A stretch of DNA of 57,811 nucleotides from positions 40,419 through 98,229 of the forward strand of contig DAYM01000003.1 in the NCBI GenBank assembly GCA_002506905.1, written 5' to 3'. Both the position numbers and the translations under genes were made by a program. Positions 50,336 through 57,811 of this stretch are shown piece by piece; position 1 is the stretch's first letter; each line of letters opens with the position of its first letter. This DNA comes from Methanomassiliicoccaceae archaeon UBA328 (lineage in GTDB: Archaea > Thermoplasmatota > Thermoplasmata > Methanomassiliicoccales > Methanomethylophilaceae). The notes under the pieces were generated by a model. It ran no database searches. It had not been told where the DNA came from and saw nothing but the letters and a program-made list of their open reading frames with translations.

Positions 50336-51769
50336 ATGGAGCAGAGAATCATAGACGAGATTGAAAAGGTCGTAGGCAAGGACGGTTATTCCACCAGCAT
50401 GGCTGTCCTTTACACATACGGATTTGACGCGTCGATATTCCATAATACTCCGGACATAGTTGTCCAGCCTGCCTCTACCGAGCAGGTATCAGAGATTATG
50501 AAGATCGCTAACAGGGAGAACATCCCCGTTGTACCCAGAGGATCCGGAACGGGCCTTTGCGGAGCGGCCGTCCCCATCAAGGGCGGAATAGTGCTCGCCA
50601 TGCAGAAAATGAACAAGATCAAGAGGATCAGTGTGGCCGATCTGTGGGTGGACGTAGAGGCCGGCTGCATCTACAACGATCTGAACGCGGAACTCGCAAA
50701 ATACGGTTTCTTCTTCCCTCCGTCACCCGGATCCGCAGAGGCATGCCAGGTAGGCGGAATGGTCGCAACCAACGCTTCCGGTATGAGAGCGGTCAAATAC
50801 GGTGCCACCAGGGATTTCGTGCTCGGACTCACATTCGTGAAGGCAGACGGAGAGATCGTCCGCAGCGGTACAAGGACCATCAAGGATGCGTCCGGATATC
50901 AGCTGGCCCGTCTCATGTGCGGTTCCGAAGGAACACTCGGTATAATCACCGAGATCACATTCAAGCTTACTACCAAGCCCAAGAAATCGGCATCCTGTCT
51001 CTGCGGATTCGATTCCGTGGAGGAGGCAGGCCAGTGTATCGCTTCGCTCATCGCAAAGCCCCTGATCCCTGCATCATGCGAACTAATGGACAGGGTCAGT
51101 ATCGAAGCGGTCAACAAGGCCCGCGGAAACCTCCTGCCCGATGCAGGCGCATTGGTCATCATAGAGGTCGACGGAGAGACCGATGAGATCATCACAAGGG
51201 ATCTCAAGATCGTAGAGGAGGTCGCAAAGGAGACCGGAGCGATCTCGGTCAAGCCCTCGTACGATGCAAAGGAGATCGCCAAGTGGACCGACGCCAGGAA
51301 GTCTGTCATGACATCTCTGGCCGCTCTCAAGCCCGAATGCGCCTCCGTATCTCTGGCCGATGACATGGGTGTGCCCGTATCTCAGGTGCCCAAGGCCGTC
51401 AAGGCGTTCAAGGAGATCGCGGAGAAGTACAATGTCACCGTTGCGACATACGGACACGCATCCGACGGAAATCTCCACACCAAGATGGTCATCGACCCCA
51501 CCGACAAGGATGAGTGGGAGAGAGGTGTCAAGGCTGTCAACGAGATATTCGATGTATGTATCGCTCTCGGCGGAACCGTTACCGGAGAACACGGTGTCGG
51601 TATCTCAAAGGCTCCCAACTTCAAGAAGGAGAGGCAGTCCGAGCTTTCGACGATCATCGCGATCAAGAAGGCCATGGATCCCAAGAACATCCTGAATCCC
51701 GGCAAGCTTAACCAGTGGGAAGGATCCATCCTCACTCACCTCAGATACCCCTGCGACGGTATCCAGTAA
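50336..51769 (+). CDS. FAD-binding oxidase, GlcD / D-lactate dehydrogenase family
   Basis: The 477-aa protein has the PCMH-type FAD domain (VVPRGSGTGLCGAAVPIKGG; GGMVATNASGMRAVKYGATRD) and the C-terminal FAD-linked oxidase domain ending in GEHGVGISK and ILNPGKL. It oxidises a 2-hydroxy acid such as D-lactate or glycolate. It stands alone here, without an iron-sulfur partner subunit. GlcD homologues associated with HdrD have been reported in Methanomassiliicoccales (from memory). The acceptor is unknown. Confidence 0.88.
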   Translation: MEQRIIDEIEKVVGKDGYSTSMAVLYTYGFDASIFHNTPDIVVQPASTEQVSEIMKIANRENIPVVPRGSGTGLCGAAVPIKGGIVLAMQKMNKIKRISVADLWVDVEAGCIYNDLNAELAKYGFFFPPSPGSAEACQVGGMVATNASGMRAVKYGATRDFVLGLTFVKADGEIVRSGTRTIKDASGYQLARLMCGSEGTLGIITEITFKLTTKPKKSASCLCGFDSVEEAGQCIASLIAKPLIPASCELMDRVSIEAVNKARGNLLPDAGALVIIEVDGETDEIITRDLKIVEEVAKETGAISVKPSYDAKEIAKWTDARKSVMTSLAALKPECASVSLADDMGVPVSQVPKAVKAFKEIAEKYNVTVATYGHASDGNLHTKMVIDPTDKDEWERGVKAVNEIFDVCIALGGTVTGEHGVGISKAPNFKKERQSELSTIIAIKKAMDPKNILNPGKLNQWEGSILTHLRYPCDGIQ

Positions 51770-51779
51770 ACAATTCACG

Positions 51780-51804
51780 AGGGGGAATTTCCCCCTTCTT
51801 TTTT
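51780..51804 (+). terminator. Intrinsic-type terminator after the GlcD-like gene
   Basis: AGGGGGA-ATT-TCCCCCT forms a 7-bp stem followed by TCTTTTTTG. It is a hairpin plus T-run in bacterial style. Confidence 0.75.
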
Positions 51805-51905
51805 GATCTTTCAGATATCTTCGATATCGGCAATAACGCAAATTCAGAAAATGAAATACTGTCCGAAAAGAAGGATGCCTTTTCTCCGGACAGATGTTTT
51901 GACGA

Positions 51906-52559
51906 TCAGAAGATGATCGTCCTTATCACGATAAGTTCGATAACACCTATTACGGCGAATATGATGAACGCGGGTATGCTCCATTTTATGACCTTCGAAC
52001 CGTCCAGAGGAGGTATGGGGATCATGTTGAATATTCCCAGGAACGCGTTCAGCCATGCGAGCTGTGCCAGTATGCTAACGAGCAGGGCATCGCTCATGAC
52101 TAGGCAGAGTCCCATCGCAATGGCCGCGAAGATGAAGTTGGTCAGAGGTCCCGCCAGGGAGATCTTACCGTACTGCTCCTGTGTGACGTTTCCTTTGATG
52201 TACACTGCGCCCGGGGCCGCGAACAGGAATCCTACGAATGCGAATATGAGCGACATCAGGAGTCCTGCGGGGAACATTCTGAACTCCGACCACGCGCCGT
52301 ACATCTGAGCAACATATTTGTGACCCAATTCATGGATCAGGAATGAACAGGTGACAAGAAGTACCGAGATCGCAAAGATCTTCAGATAGTTCATGACCTG
52401 GTTGCTGTCAAGATACGATCCGCGCAATATTATACTGAATGCCAGGGACAGAACGAGGACGGCGATGAGAATATGGATCAATTCGGTCTTGCTGAATTTG
52501 AGTCCGCTGTTCTCCTCTTTATATCCGGGGTCTACCCTTCTCAGACGCTCAAGGTCCAT
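51906..52559 (-). CDS. Site-2-type zinc metalloprotease (M50 family)
   Basis: The 217-aa membrane protein carries HELGH in a membrane helix (LIHELGHKYVAQ) and the second motif NMIPIPPLDGSK, where Asp is the third zinc ligand. There are about six membrane spans. ATG 52559 begins a hydrophilic start (DLERLRRVDPGYKEENSG); the longer frame to 52628 runs into the divergent promoter. Substrate is unknown; regulated intramembrane proteolysis is typical of the family. Confidence 0.88.
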   Translation of the reverse strand: MDLERLRRVDPGYKEENSGLKFSKTELIHILIAVLVLSLAFSIILRGSYLDSNQVMNYLKIFAISVLLVTCSFLIHELGHKYVAQMYGAWSEFRMFPAGLLMSLIFAFVGFLFAAPGAVYIKGNVTQEQYGKISLAGPLTNFIFAAIAMGLCLVMSDALLVSILAQLAWLNAFLGIFNMIPIPPLDGSKVIKWSIPAFIIFAVIGVIELIVIRTIIF

Positions 52560-52614
52560 ACATCCCCCATTTGCCTTATTGTTTATAAAGGTTGAACCGC
52601 TAAGCAGAAAGCAT

Positions 52615-54531
52615 ATGGCACAGAACAACGCCGCTCACGGAAAAGAGGTCTGCCGCTGGTGTGACAGATGCGGGACACTGATCCTCGGAAGGAAATGTTC
52701 CGTCTGCGGAAGTGAAGGCCGTATATTCGAGATCAACAGTCCCGGAGACATCCGTCCCTGCATGGGAGACAGTTACGATGTCCTGAGGACGCTTTTCACA
52801 GACACTTTCGGTACGTTCTCTCCCTTGGAAGGAAGGATGATCTTCTTCAACAAGGTTCCCGGGGAGGACCGTACCGACGAGATCGTCGCACACGGTGCGG
52901 TCATAGGCATCATCAGATTCGATATGAGGGACAACTGTCTGAAGATCGAGCTCAGGCAGCCCGGAGCGGACCTGTTCAGGGATGTTGCCACGAAGAACAT
53001 CATTATCTTCGGGAACATGTCGGGGCATCTCAAAGGAAAGACGATCCCGGGAGCGAATGTCATCGAGGTGACCGGCGATTTCTCCGAAGGGGATCCGGTC
53101 TTAGTCAGGAAGGCACTGAAGGCCGGACCAGGTATCGCTGTATCCGGCAGCAAAGGGATGAAAGAGGCCGAAAAGGCGGTCAGGATACGCGATCTCAATG
53201 CGGCGTCCGAGATGCCGCTGTCGCCCCCGTCGGACAGGGAGATGTTCGTAAAGGCGAACAAAGACCATCTGCTGGCACTCGAGTCCAACGGTATCAGCGA
53301 TATCAGATCGTTCATCAAAGGGAAGAAGCAGCCGGTGACGGTATCGTTCTCCGGCGGAAAGGACTCCCTCGCAGCCTACGGCATGGCTTCCAGGGCGGTC
53401 AGGAATCCGGGATTGCTTTTCATCAACACCGGATTGGAGTTCCCGGAGACCGTGGAATATGTGCATGCGTTCGCAGAGGAATACGGAGAGACCCTTCACA
53501 TCGCCGATGCGGGCAATGCATTTTGGGACAACGTCGACACCTTCGGACCACCCGCAAAGGATTTCAGATGGTGCTGCAAGGTCTGTAAGCTCGGGCCGAT
53601 CACCGATCTGATATCTCACGATTATCCCAAAGGAACGATAACCGTCGAAGGCAACAGGGCACTGGAATCATTCGCCCGTTCGAAGATCGGTTTCGTCTCG
53701 AAGAATCCGTTCGTTCCCAATCAGACCAACCTCAATCCCGTCAGGACATGGTCGGCCGCCGAGGTATGGGGATACATCTGGCTCAGACATCTGAAGTACA
53801 ATCCTCTCTATGAGATGGATTTTGAAAGGATCGGCTGTTATCTCTGTGCATCCTGCCTTTCCAGCGAATGGCGCAACACCGGGCGGATCCACCCAGAGAT
53901 GTATTCCCAATGGGAGGACCATCTTCACGAATACGCAGAGGAACGCGGACTTCCGAAGGAATATATCGACATGGGATTCTGGAGGTGGAAGGTACTTCCC
54001 CCGAAGATGGTCCAGCTCGCCGAAGGAATGGATCTCAGGACAGCGCCGTCCAAAGGCGGCAGGATGTCCCTGAAGATGCTCAAGGGAGCATCGGTATGTA
54101 CTGCGGGAGGATACTCCGAAGAGGCCATCGCTACTGTTCCCAGGAACAGGGATTTCTCGTATGTCGAGGATGCTCTCAGGACCGTTGGGGAAGTGAAGTA
54201 CTCTCCCGAGTTCGAGATCGTTCTTCTAAAGACGCCGAAGGGCAGGGCGAAGGTGTTCGGAGGAGGCCAGATCTCGGTCACGGCAGCAAGTGCCAGAGAT
54301 GCGGAATATGTGTTCGAGAGGACGGTCAAAGGTCTTCTCAGGGCGCAGCTTTGCACCTCATGCGGAATATGCGCGAAGGGCTGTCCGAAACATGCTATCA
54401 GGATCTCCGGAGGCCTCCGTGTGGATCCCGACAGATGCAACCGCTGCGGAAAGTGCGAGAGGTCCTGTATGGTCATCCATTATTACGACAAGATGATCTC
54501 GCCTTCCGATAAAGCTAACTCTGTCCGATAA
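52615..54531 (+). CDS. Zinc ribbon-PUA-PAPS reductase-ferredoxin fusion protein
   Basis: The 638-aa four-part protein has a zinc ribbon (CRWCDRC at 13-19, CSVC at 28-31), a PUA-like RNA-binding domain (about 120-205), a PAPS-reductase/ATP-pyrophosphatase domain with PP-loop SFSGGKDS (244-251) and added cysteines (WCCKVCKLG, GCYLCASC), and a C-terminal two-cluster ferredoxin (CTSCGICAKGC, CNRCGKCERSC). Homologues in other methanogens are annotated as PAPS reductases, but PUA and zinc ribbon point to RNA. tRNA sulfuration is my inference. ATG 52615 is chosen; upstream frame overlaps the M50 gene. Confidence 0.82.
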   Translation: MAQNNAAHGKEVCRWCDRCGTLILGRKCSVCGSEGRIFEINSPGDIRPCMGDSYDVLRTLFTDTFGTFSPLEGRMIFFNKVPGEDRTDEIVAHGAVIGIIRFDMRDNCLKIELRQPGADLFRDVATKNIIIFGNMSGHLKGKTIPGANVIEVTGDFSEGDPVLVRKALKAGPGIAVSGSKGMKEAEKAVRIRDLNAASEMPLSPPSDREMFVKANKDHLLALESNGISDIRSFIKGKKQPVTVSFSGGKDSLAAYGMASRAVRNPGLLFINTGLEFPETVEYVHAFAEEYGETLHIADAGNAFWDNVDTFGPPAKDFRWCCKVCKLGPITDLISHDYPKGTITVEGNRALESFARSKIGFVSKNPFVPNQTNLNPVRTWSAAEVWGYIWLRHLKYNPLYEMDFERIGCYLCASCLSSEWRNTGRIHPEMYSQWEDHLHEYAEERGLPKEYIDMGFWRWKVLPPKMVQLAEGMDLRTAPSKGGRMSLKMLKGASVCTAGGYSEEAIATVPRNRDFSYVEDALRTVGEVKYSPEFEIVLLKTPKGRAKVFGGGQISVTAASARDAEYVFERTVKGLLRAQLCTSCGICAKGCPKHAIRISGGLRVDPDRCNRCGKCERSCMVIHYYDKMISPSDKANSVR

Positions 54532-54537
54532 TTATCA

Positions 54538-54715
54538 TTATCGAGGATTTACACCGTCAGTGACGGTCCGCAAAGTCAGATCCAGAATATTGATGGCGGC
54601 ATTGATGTCCCTGTCAATATTCAGACCGCAGTACGGGCAGTTGTGATAACGGACCGACAGGTCCTTTTTCACGATCATTCCGCATCTGCTGCACATCTAA
54701 GAGGTATTGCGCGGG
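54538..54715 (-). pseudogene. TnpB C-terminal remnant (IS200/IS605 group) with in-frame TAG
   Basis: The minus strand encodes GDPRNTS, a TAG, MCSRCGMIVKKDLSV, then CPYCGLNIDRDINAAINIL and a TAA. This is the zinc ribbon and last catalytic Asp region of TnpB RNA-guided nucleases. Everything before it is missing and no tnpA is present. The TAG replaces a residue that is usually Gln, Lys or Arg. This is a decayed insertion; the element ends and guide RNA are not recognisable. Confidence 0.8.
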
Positions 54716-54836
54716 TCGCCGAATTTGCCGAATTTCACTCGGTGCCAGAATGGCATAAAGGAAACTTGGAAAACAGATTTTCGAATTATCGAACAGAGTG
54801 GATAAAGCTTAAAAAGGGTACACCAATCGGAGCGCT
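54716..54836. other. Gap upstream of the membrane gene
   Basis: This AT-richer stretch of about 120 bp holds no convincing gene. It ends with a TATA-like GCTTAAAAAG (about 54807-54816) placed 25 bp before ATG 54837. The rest may be further eroded insertion-element sequence. Confidence 0.5.
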
Positions 54837-55550
54837 ATGGAAATACTCATGCTAGCGGCCGCCGTAATGGCGTTCGCGCCCACTCTTATCCTGATGTATG
54901 CGATACTCAGGAAATACACGTATCCTGCAGTGGAGCAGCCGTTCTTCAGCGATCCGACGTTCTTCATACTGTTCACGATCGCATTGGTAGCCGGCACCAT
55001 CCTTTTCGCAGTGTACACTTGGGTCTGGGTGTCTATACTGTACGCGATATTGTTCGCAGTGGTGGAGATCTTGGTGATAGTGGTGGTATTCAACCTCAAA
55101 AGATTCCGCGGAAAGTCGGATACCGTGTTCTACGGATACGGATTCGGACTCGGCGTGGGATGTACGTTCGCATTCGGTTTCATCTATTATCTGGCCAAGT
55201 CCGCTTCCGGTATGGATTCCGACCTCACTGTCGTGGATTACATACTGATGTTCGTCTATGGTCTGACGTACATAATGACGTTCGCATCCGTAGGTACGAC
55301 CATCGGAGAGGGGATCGCAAGGCACAGGGTGATGGAGTTCGCCATGCAGGCGATGTTCATCAACGTCGCCATCACGCTGATCATGACCGCTTCCTTCTGG
55401 TCGTCCGGAGACATCCTGGTGTGGGTGTGCGCTTTGGCAGCACTTCTCATGTCCGCAGGATATTTCTACCGCACAATGGTCATAAAACTGTCCGGTGTCG
55501 TCAGGGACGTCCTGAGGATGGAAGGAAAGAAGCGCGAAGTCCCTAAGTGA
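54837..55550 (+). CDS. Polytopic membrane protein of unknown function
   Basis: The 237-aa protein has about seven hydrophobic spans, including FILFTIALVAGTILFAVYTW, WVSILYAILFAVVEILVIVV, GYGFGLGVGCTFAFGFIYYL and ALAALLMSAGYFYRTMVI. A basic end (RMEGKKREVPK) should be cytoplasmic. The paired acidic and Gly-rich helices loosely recall PrsW/CAAX-type membrane proteases, but I see no clear catalytic motif. The promoter position suggests a leaderless mRNA. Confidence 0.65.
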   Translation: MEILMLAAAVMAFAPTLILMYAILRKYTYPAVEQPFFSDPTFFILFTIALVAGTILFAVYTWVWVSILYAILFAVVEILVIVVVFNLKRFRGKSDTVFYGYGFGLGVGCTFAFGFIYYLAKSASGMDSDLTVVDYILMFVYGLTYIMTFASVGTTIGEGIARHRVMEFAMQAMFINVAITLIMTASFWSSGDILVWVCALAALLMSAGYFYRTMVIKLSGVVRDVLRMEGKKREVPK

Positions 55551-55551
55551 T

Positions 55552-55980
55552 TCACGCTTTGTAACGGCCGGGTCTGATCTCAGCCACCAAACATTCCTCG
55601 CACATCGCTGCGAGGAGTCTTTTTGCATTTTTCGGATCTATTTCTTCTATATTCTCAAGAGTGAATGTTCCGTACAGGTCCGTAAGTCCTTCGGCGAGGA
55701 TCCCGATCTTCTCTTCGACCGCCGAAGCGTGTTCGTATCTGTAAGCGAGAGTGGAATGGGGATCGGCCTGTTCGATCTTGGTCTTGTCCTTCTTCTCGGG
55801 GACGAAACCGTACAGATGCGCCATGGCGTCCCTGCAGGACGACTGGTCGCGGTCCTCGTACAATTTGTTGAGATGACTGTGCTCCGCGGTCTTCCCGCAG
55901 TACGGGCAGTCGGATGTCAGCGTGTCGCAGTCCGCCACTCTCAGTCTGTTGCAGCTGGGACATGCGATCACCGCGTACAT
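55552..55980 (-). CDS. Zinc-ribbon protein, DUF1922/DUF5817-like
   Basis: The 142-aa protein begins MYAVIACPSCNRLRVADCDT, then CPYCGKTAEHSHLNKLYEDRD. This two-CxxC ribbon followed by a short helix with an alternating pattern recalls DUF1922 (Methanothermobacter) and haloarchaeal DUF5817. The C-terminal half (70-142) is helical, resembling a small winged helix. Nucleic-acid binding is an inference. It is the third gene of a PAC2-pdaD unit, 5 nt behind pdaD. Confidence 0.7.
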   Translation of the reverse strand: MYAVIACPSCNRLRVADCDTLTSDCPYCGKTAEHSHLNKLYEDRDQSSCRDAMAHLYGFVPEKKDKTKIEQADPHSTLAYRYEHASAVEEKIGILAEGLTDLYGTFTLENIEEIDPKNAKRLLAAMCEECLVAEIRPGRYKA

Positions 55981-55985
55981 GGATA

Positions 55986-56459
55986 TCACTGGTATTCCGT
56001 GAAGACCAGAGATGCGAGGCAGCATCCGAAGCATCCGAGGGGGATCTTCATTGCTTCGGTGCAGGTGTGGATCTCTCCTAATTCGATCTTTCTGATCCTG
56101 GCCATCTCGGTCATCTTGTTCCTGAGTTCGACCTCGAGGTTCTTGGCCGAACCGTGGAGGTGCCCTTCCGCGACATATCCGCCTTTGCCGTCGGTCCTGA
56201 AAGCGTAGGCGATACCGGCGGAGATGATCTCCCCTTCGGACCCTCTCATCTGAGACAGGACGCAATGTGTTACGGCGCCCATGTCTAATTCAGTCCTTTC
56301 GATCCTTTTCGCACCGATGGGGATGACAGACGATACTGCCACGAGGTTCTGTTCGCCGATGCCGGCCTTTATGAGTGCCACATCGAAGGCGTTGAGCTCC
56401 GATACTTCGCTGGACGCCTTTCCCGATGTGATGAAGAATTCTGATGGGATTAATTTCAT
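55986..56459 (-). CDS. pdaD: Pyruvoyl-dependent arginine decarboxylase
   Basis: The 157-aa proenzyme cleaves itself at Ser43-Ser44 (VAVSSVIP) to give a beta chain and an alpha chain with an N-terminal pyruvoyl group. It then makes agmatine, needed for polyamines and for agmatidine in tRNA(Ile). The end GEIHTCTEAMKIPLGCFGCCLASLVFTE is unusually Cys-rich. It lies 4 nt behind the PAC2 gene. Confidence 0.93.
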   Translation of the reverse strand: MKLIPSEFFITSGKASSEVSELNAFDVALIKAGIGEQNLVAVSSVIPIGAKRIERTELDMGAVTHCVLSQMRGSEGEIISAGIAYAFRTDGKGGYVAEGHLHGSAKNLEVELRNKMTEMARIRKIELGEIHTCTEAMKIPLGCFGCCLASLVFTEYQ

Positions 56460-56463
56460 GATA

Positions 56464-57186
56464 TCAACCGTAGATCTGTTGGTTGTCGTTGTGTACGACG
56501 TTGTTCTGAACCTCTGTGCGGATCTTGTTCTCCATTTCCTCGGCCTCTTTGAGGAGGGGTTCAGATTCTATTTTCAGACTCGGCACCAATTTGCTGAGAG
56601 GCTCGATGACCGCTGCCGATGCCCTCGGATCGGGCATGTTGGCGTTGGCGGGACAGAGCATCGCGAGGACGTCCATCCCCATCTCCTTTCCTTCGAAAAG
56701 CATGATACCGGTCATTCCGCGGACCAGTCCCTCTTCGAGGACCTTCATGCCGTTCTTCTTCGCGAACTTGAGGGTCTCGGGATCGGTCCCGCAGACGACG
56801 TAGGAAGAATCCGGATAGTCCGCGACGCCTTCCAGGGCGACGATCTTGGTCACTCCCAGTTCTTTCAGCTCCTCGAGTATGGTATGTGTGAGGCCGTAGC
56901 ATGCCTCGGGTTTCGGTGCCACTTCCGAGGTCACTATGACGATGTCGGGTCTCTTCCTCGTACGGAGTCCGTATATGCGGATCTGCGGGAAGGGTTCCCC
57001 TTTCTGTATCAAGGTGTACGGAGGAAGGTCCCCGGACGTGATCCCCGCGAGATATTTCATCTTCTTTGTCTTGGTGACATAACTCGCCAGAATGGAACCT
57101 ACCAGTCCCACCGTCGGGAATCCGATTATCGCGACAGGTGATCTGAGCTCGAGCTCCTCACCCCTGATTACCTTGAAGTCTGACAT
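56464..57186 (-). CDS. PAC2-family protein (proteasome-assembly-chaperone-like)
   Basis: The 240-aa alpha/beta protein has SPVAIIGFPTVGLVGSILASY near the N-terminus and LCPANANMPDPRASAAVIEPL later, as in COG2047/PAC2 proteins. It ends in a charged helix (LLKEAEEMENKIRTEVQNN). Archaeal PbaB-type members assist proteasome assembly; whether this one does is unknown. It is the first gene of the unit with pdaD and is divergent from the M16 gene. Confidence 0.82.
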   Translation of the reverse strand: MSDFKVIRGEELELRSPVAIIGFPTVGLVGSILASYVTKTKKMKYLAGITSGDLPPYTLIQKGEPFPQIRIYGLRTRKRPDIVIVTSEVAPKPEACYGLTHTILEELKELGVTKIVALEGVADYPDSSYVVCGTDPETLKFAKKNGMKVLEEGLVRGMTGIMLFEGKEMGMDVLAMLCPANANMPDPRASAAVIEPLSKLVPSLKIESEPLLKEAEEMENKIRTEVQNNVVHNDNQQIYG

Positions 57187-57246
57187 TAAGGCGGGTGTAT
57201 GTCGCCAAAAGTATTAAGGTAATGCATCTTACGGAGCGCCGATAAC

Positions 57247-57811
57247 ATGGTCGAGAATAACATTTCCGTGAAGAAGACCGCGGGCGGGATACCCGTAATT
57301 GCCGAGTTCATCCCCGGCAGCGAGAGCGCAGGCTACATGGTGGCCGTCGGGACAGGATCCAGGGACGAGACTCCTGAGATATTCGGTCTGTCGCATCTTC
57401 TGGAACATGTGGTCTTCAGAGAGACCGATACCCGCACATCCTATCAGATGGCCAAAGAGATGGAAGGCGCGGGAGGAGAGCTCAATGCCTTCACGGCAAG
57501 GGAGCTTACCGCGTTCTACGGAATAACGATCAGGGAGACGCGCGACGTCGCTAAGGAAATGGTCTCCGATATCGTGGCGCATCCCAAGATCAACGATGAG
57601 GATGTCCGTCTCGAAAAGAAGATCGTCCTTCAGGAGCTCAGCATGATAGAGAACGAGCCCGAATCATACATTCACGACCTTTTCTCACAGGATATCTGGA
57701 GAGGCCACAAACTGTGCCAGGATGAGGGCGGAAGTCCGGACATCGTCAAGGGTCTGGAGGCCAAGGACCTCAGGGCATATTACGAGGCAAGATACGGAAT
57801 TCCGAACCTTG
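57247..57811 (+). CDS. M16 family zinc peptidase, truncated by window end
   Basis: The first 188 residues are present. The inverted zinc motif HLLEH (50-54) lies in FGLSHLLEHVVFRETDTRTS, and GGELNAFTARELTAFYG plus the downstream Glu region (QELSMIENEPES) complete the M16 active site. Such proteins degrade or process peptides. The 3' end lies outside the window. ATG 57247 follows a short divergent promoter region shared with the PAC2 gene. Confidence 0.9.
   Translation, partial: MVENNISVKKTAGGIPVIAEFIPGSESAGYMVAVGTGSRDETPEIFGLSHLLEHVVFRETDTRTSYQMAKEMEGAGGELNAFTARELTAFYGITIRETRDVAKEMVSDIVAHPKINDEDVRLEKKIVLQELSMIENEPESYIHDLFSQDIWRGHKLCQDEGGSPDIVKGLEAKDLRAYYEARYGIPNL

Noticed and set aside
52393..52614. 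N-terminal extension of the PAPS-reductase fusion frame
   Set aside because: The extra 74 codons overlap the start of the divergent M50 gene and both promoters, and show no domain; ATG 52615 has the zinc ribbon close behind.
54643..54855. 70-codon plus-strand frame before the 54837 gene
   Set aside because: It is antisense to the TnpB remnant and has no ribosome-binding site or plausible fold.
55589..55606. Hairpin CTCGC-loop-GCGAG near the end of the zinc-ribbon gene
   Set aside because: It lies inside the coding sequence for AMCEECLVAEI and is explained by codon choice.
1..57811. CRISPR arrays, prophage or large genomic island
   Set aside because: No regularly spaced direct repeats, integrase or phage genes were seen. 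Apart from the TnpB relic the region is housekeeping sequence with even composition.

Overview
The window looks like a core-genome segment of a methanogenic archaeon of the class Thermoplasmata, most likely order Methanomassiliicoccales (the Methanomethylophilus/gut-rumen group). The evidence is a complete archaeal S10-spc ribosomal operon that lacks L34e and L14e between secY and cbf5; archaeal factors aRF1, NAC, Cbf5, eIF1-like SUI1 and Rpp29; archaeal-only enzymes MptA, PurP, RaSEA, pyruvoyl arginine decarboxylase and DTD2; and HypC. A 5S rRNA end resembles Thermoplasma 5S and carries its own promoter. Of about 70 genes read, all stop codons are TGA or (about nine) TAA and none is TAG, which fits a lineage that decodes UAG as pyrrolysine, although no pyl gene lies in the window. 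The lineage is inferred; no search was run.

Layout. 1-7.6 kb: 5S rRNA end, a tiny membrane ORF, hypC-NAC, an AlaX-type editing protein, an Lrp/AsnC regulator, then a bacterial-type aspartyl-tRNA synthetase convergent with gatCAB. 7.6-17.3 kb: DUF2284 protein, TPR protein, TetR regulator, amt-glnK ammonium operon, initiator tRNA-Met, SCP2 protein, RNase HII, MptA, a CDIN1-like nuclease-fold protein, a flavin disulfide reductase, RaSEA and a small conserved protein. 17.3-33.2 kb: ribosomal superoperon (L3 to L15, with SUI1 and RNase P protein), secY, an Oxa1-like DUF106 protein, cytidylate kinase and Cbf5, preceded by a structured leader. 33.2-44.2 kb: unknown membrane genes, trpS, pheS, a HTH-TPR regulator, dtdA, pyrH, aRF1, argS and a GNAT. 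44.2-57.8 kb: an anchored surface protein, purP, an SLC41/MgtE transporter divergent from two PhoU-TrkA_C genes, crcB, tRNA-Gln(CUG), adk, a GlcD-like oxidase, an M50 protease, a zinc-ribbon/PUA/PAPS-reductase/ferredoxin fusion, a decayed TnpB end, and a PAC2-pdaD-zinc-ribbon operon, ending in a truncated M16 peptidase gene.

Most genes serve translation: charging (AspRS+GatCAB, TrpRS, PheRS alpha, ArgRS), editing (AlaX, DTD2), tRNA/rRNA modification (RaSEA, Cbf5), ribosome assembly, termination (aRF1) and nascent-chain handling (NAC, SecY, DUF106). The most novel signals are non-coding: (1) the same 18-20 bp palindrome directly after the TATA box of the Lrp gene and of amt-glnK, with a third copy 104 bp upstream in helical phase, suggesting an undescribed nitrogen regulon; (2) a pseudoknot-capable leader upstream of the PhoU-TrkA_C pair whose alternative folds could hide or expose the ribosome-binding site; and (3) a multi-hairpin leader on the ribosomal superoperon. 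Many 3' ends carry bacterial-looking GC hairpins, and several stand-alone genes look leaderless.
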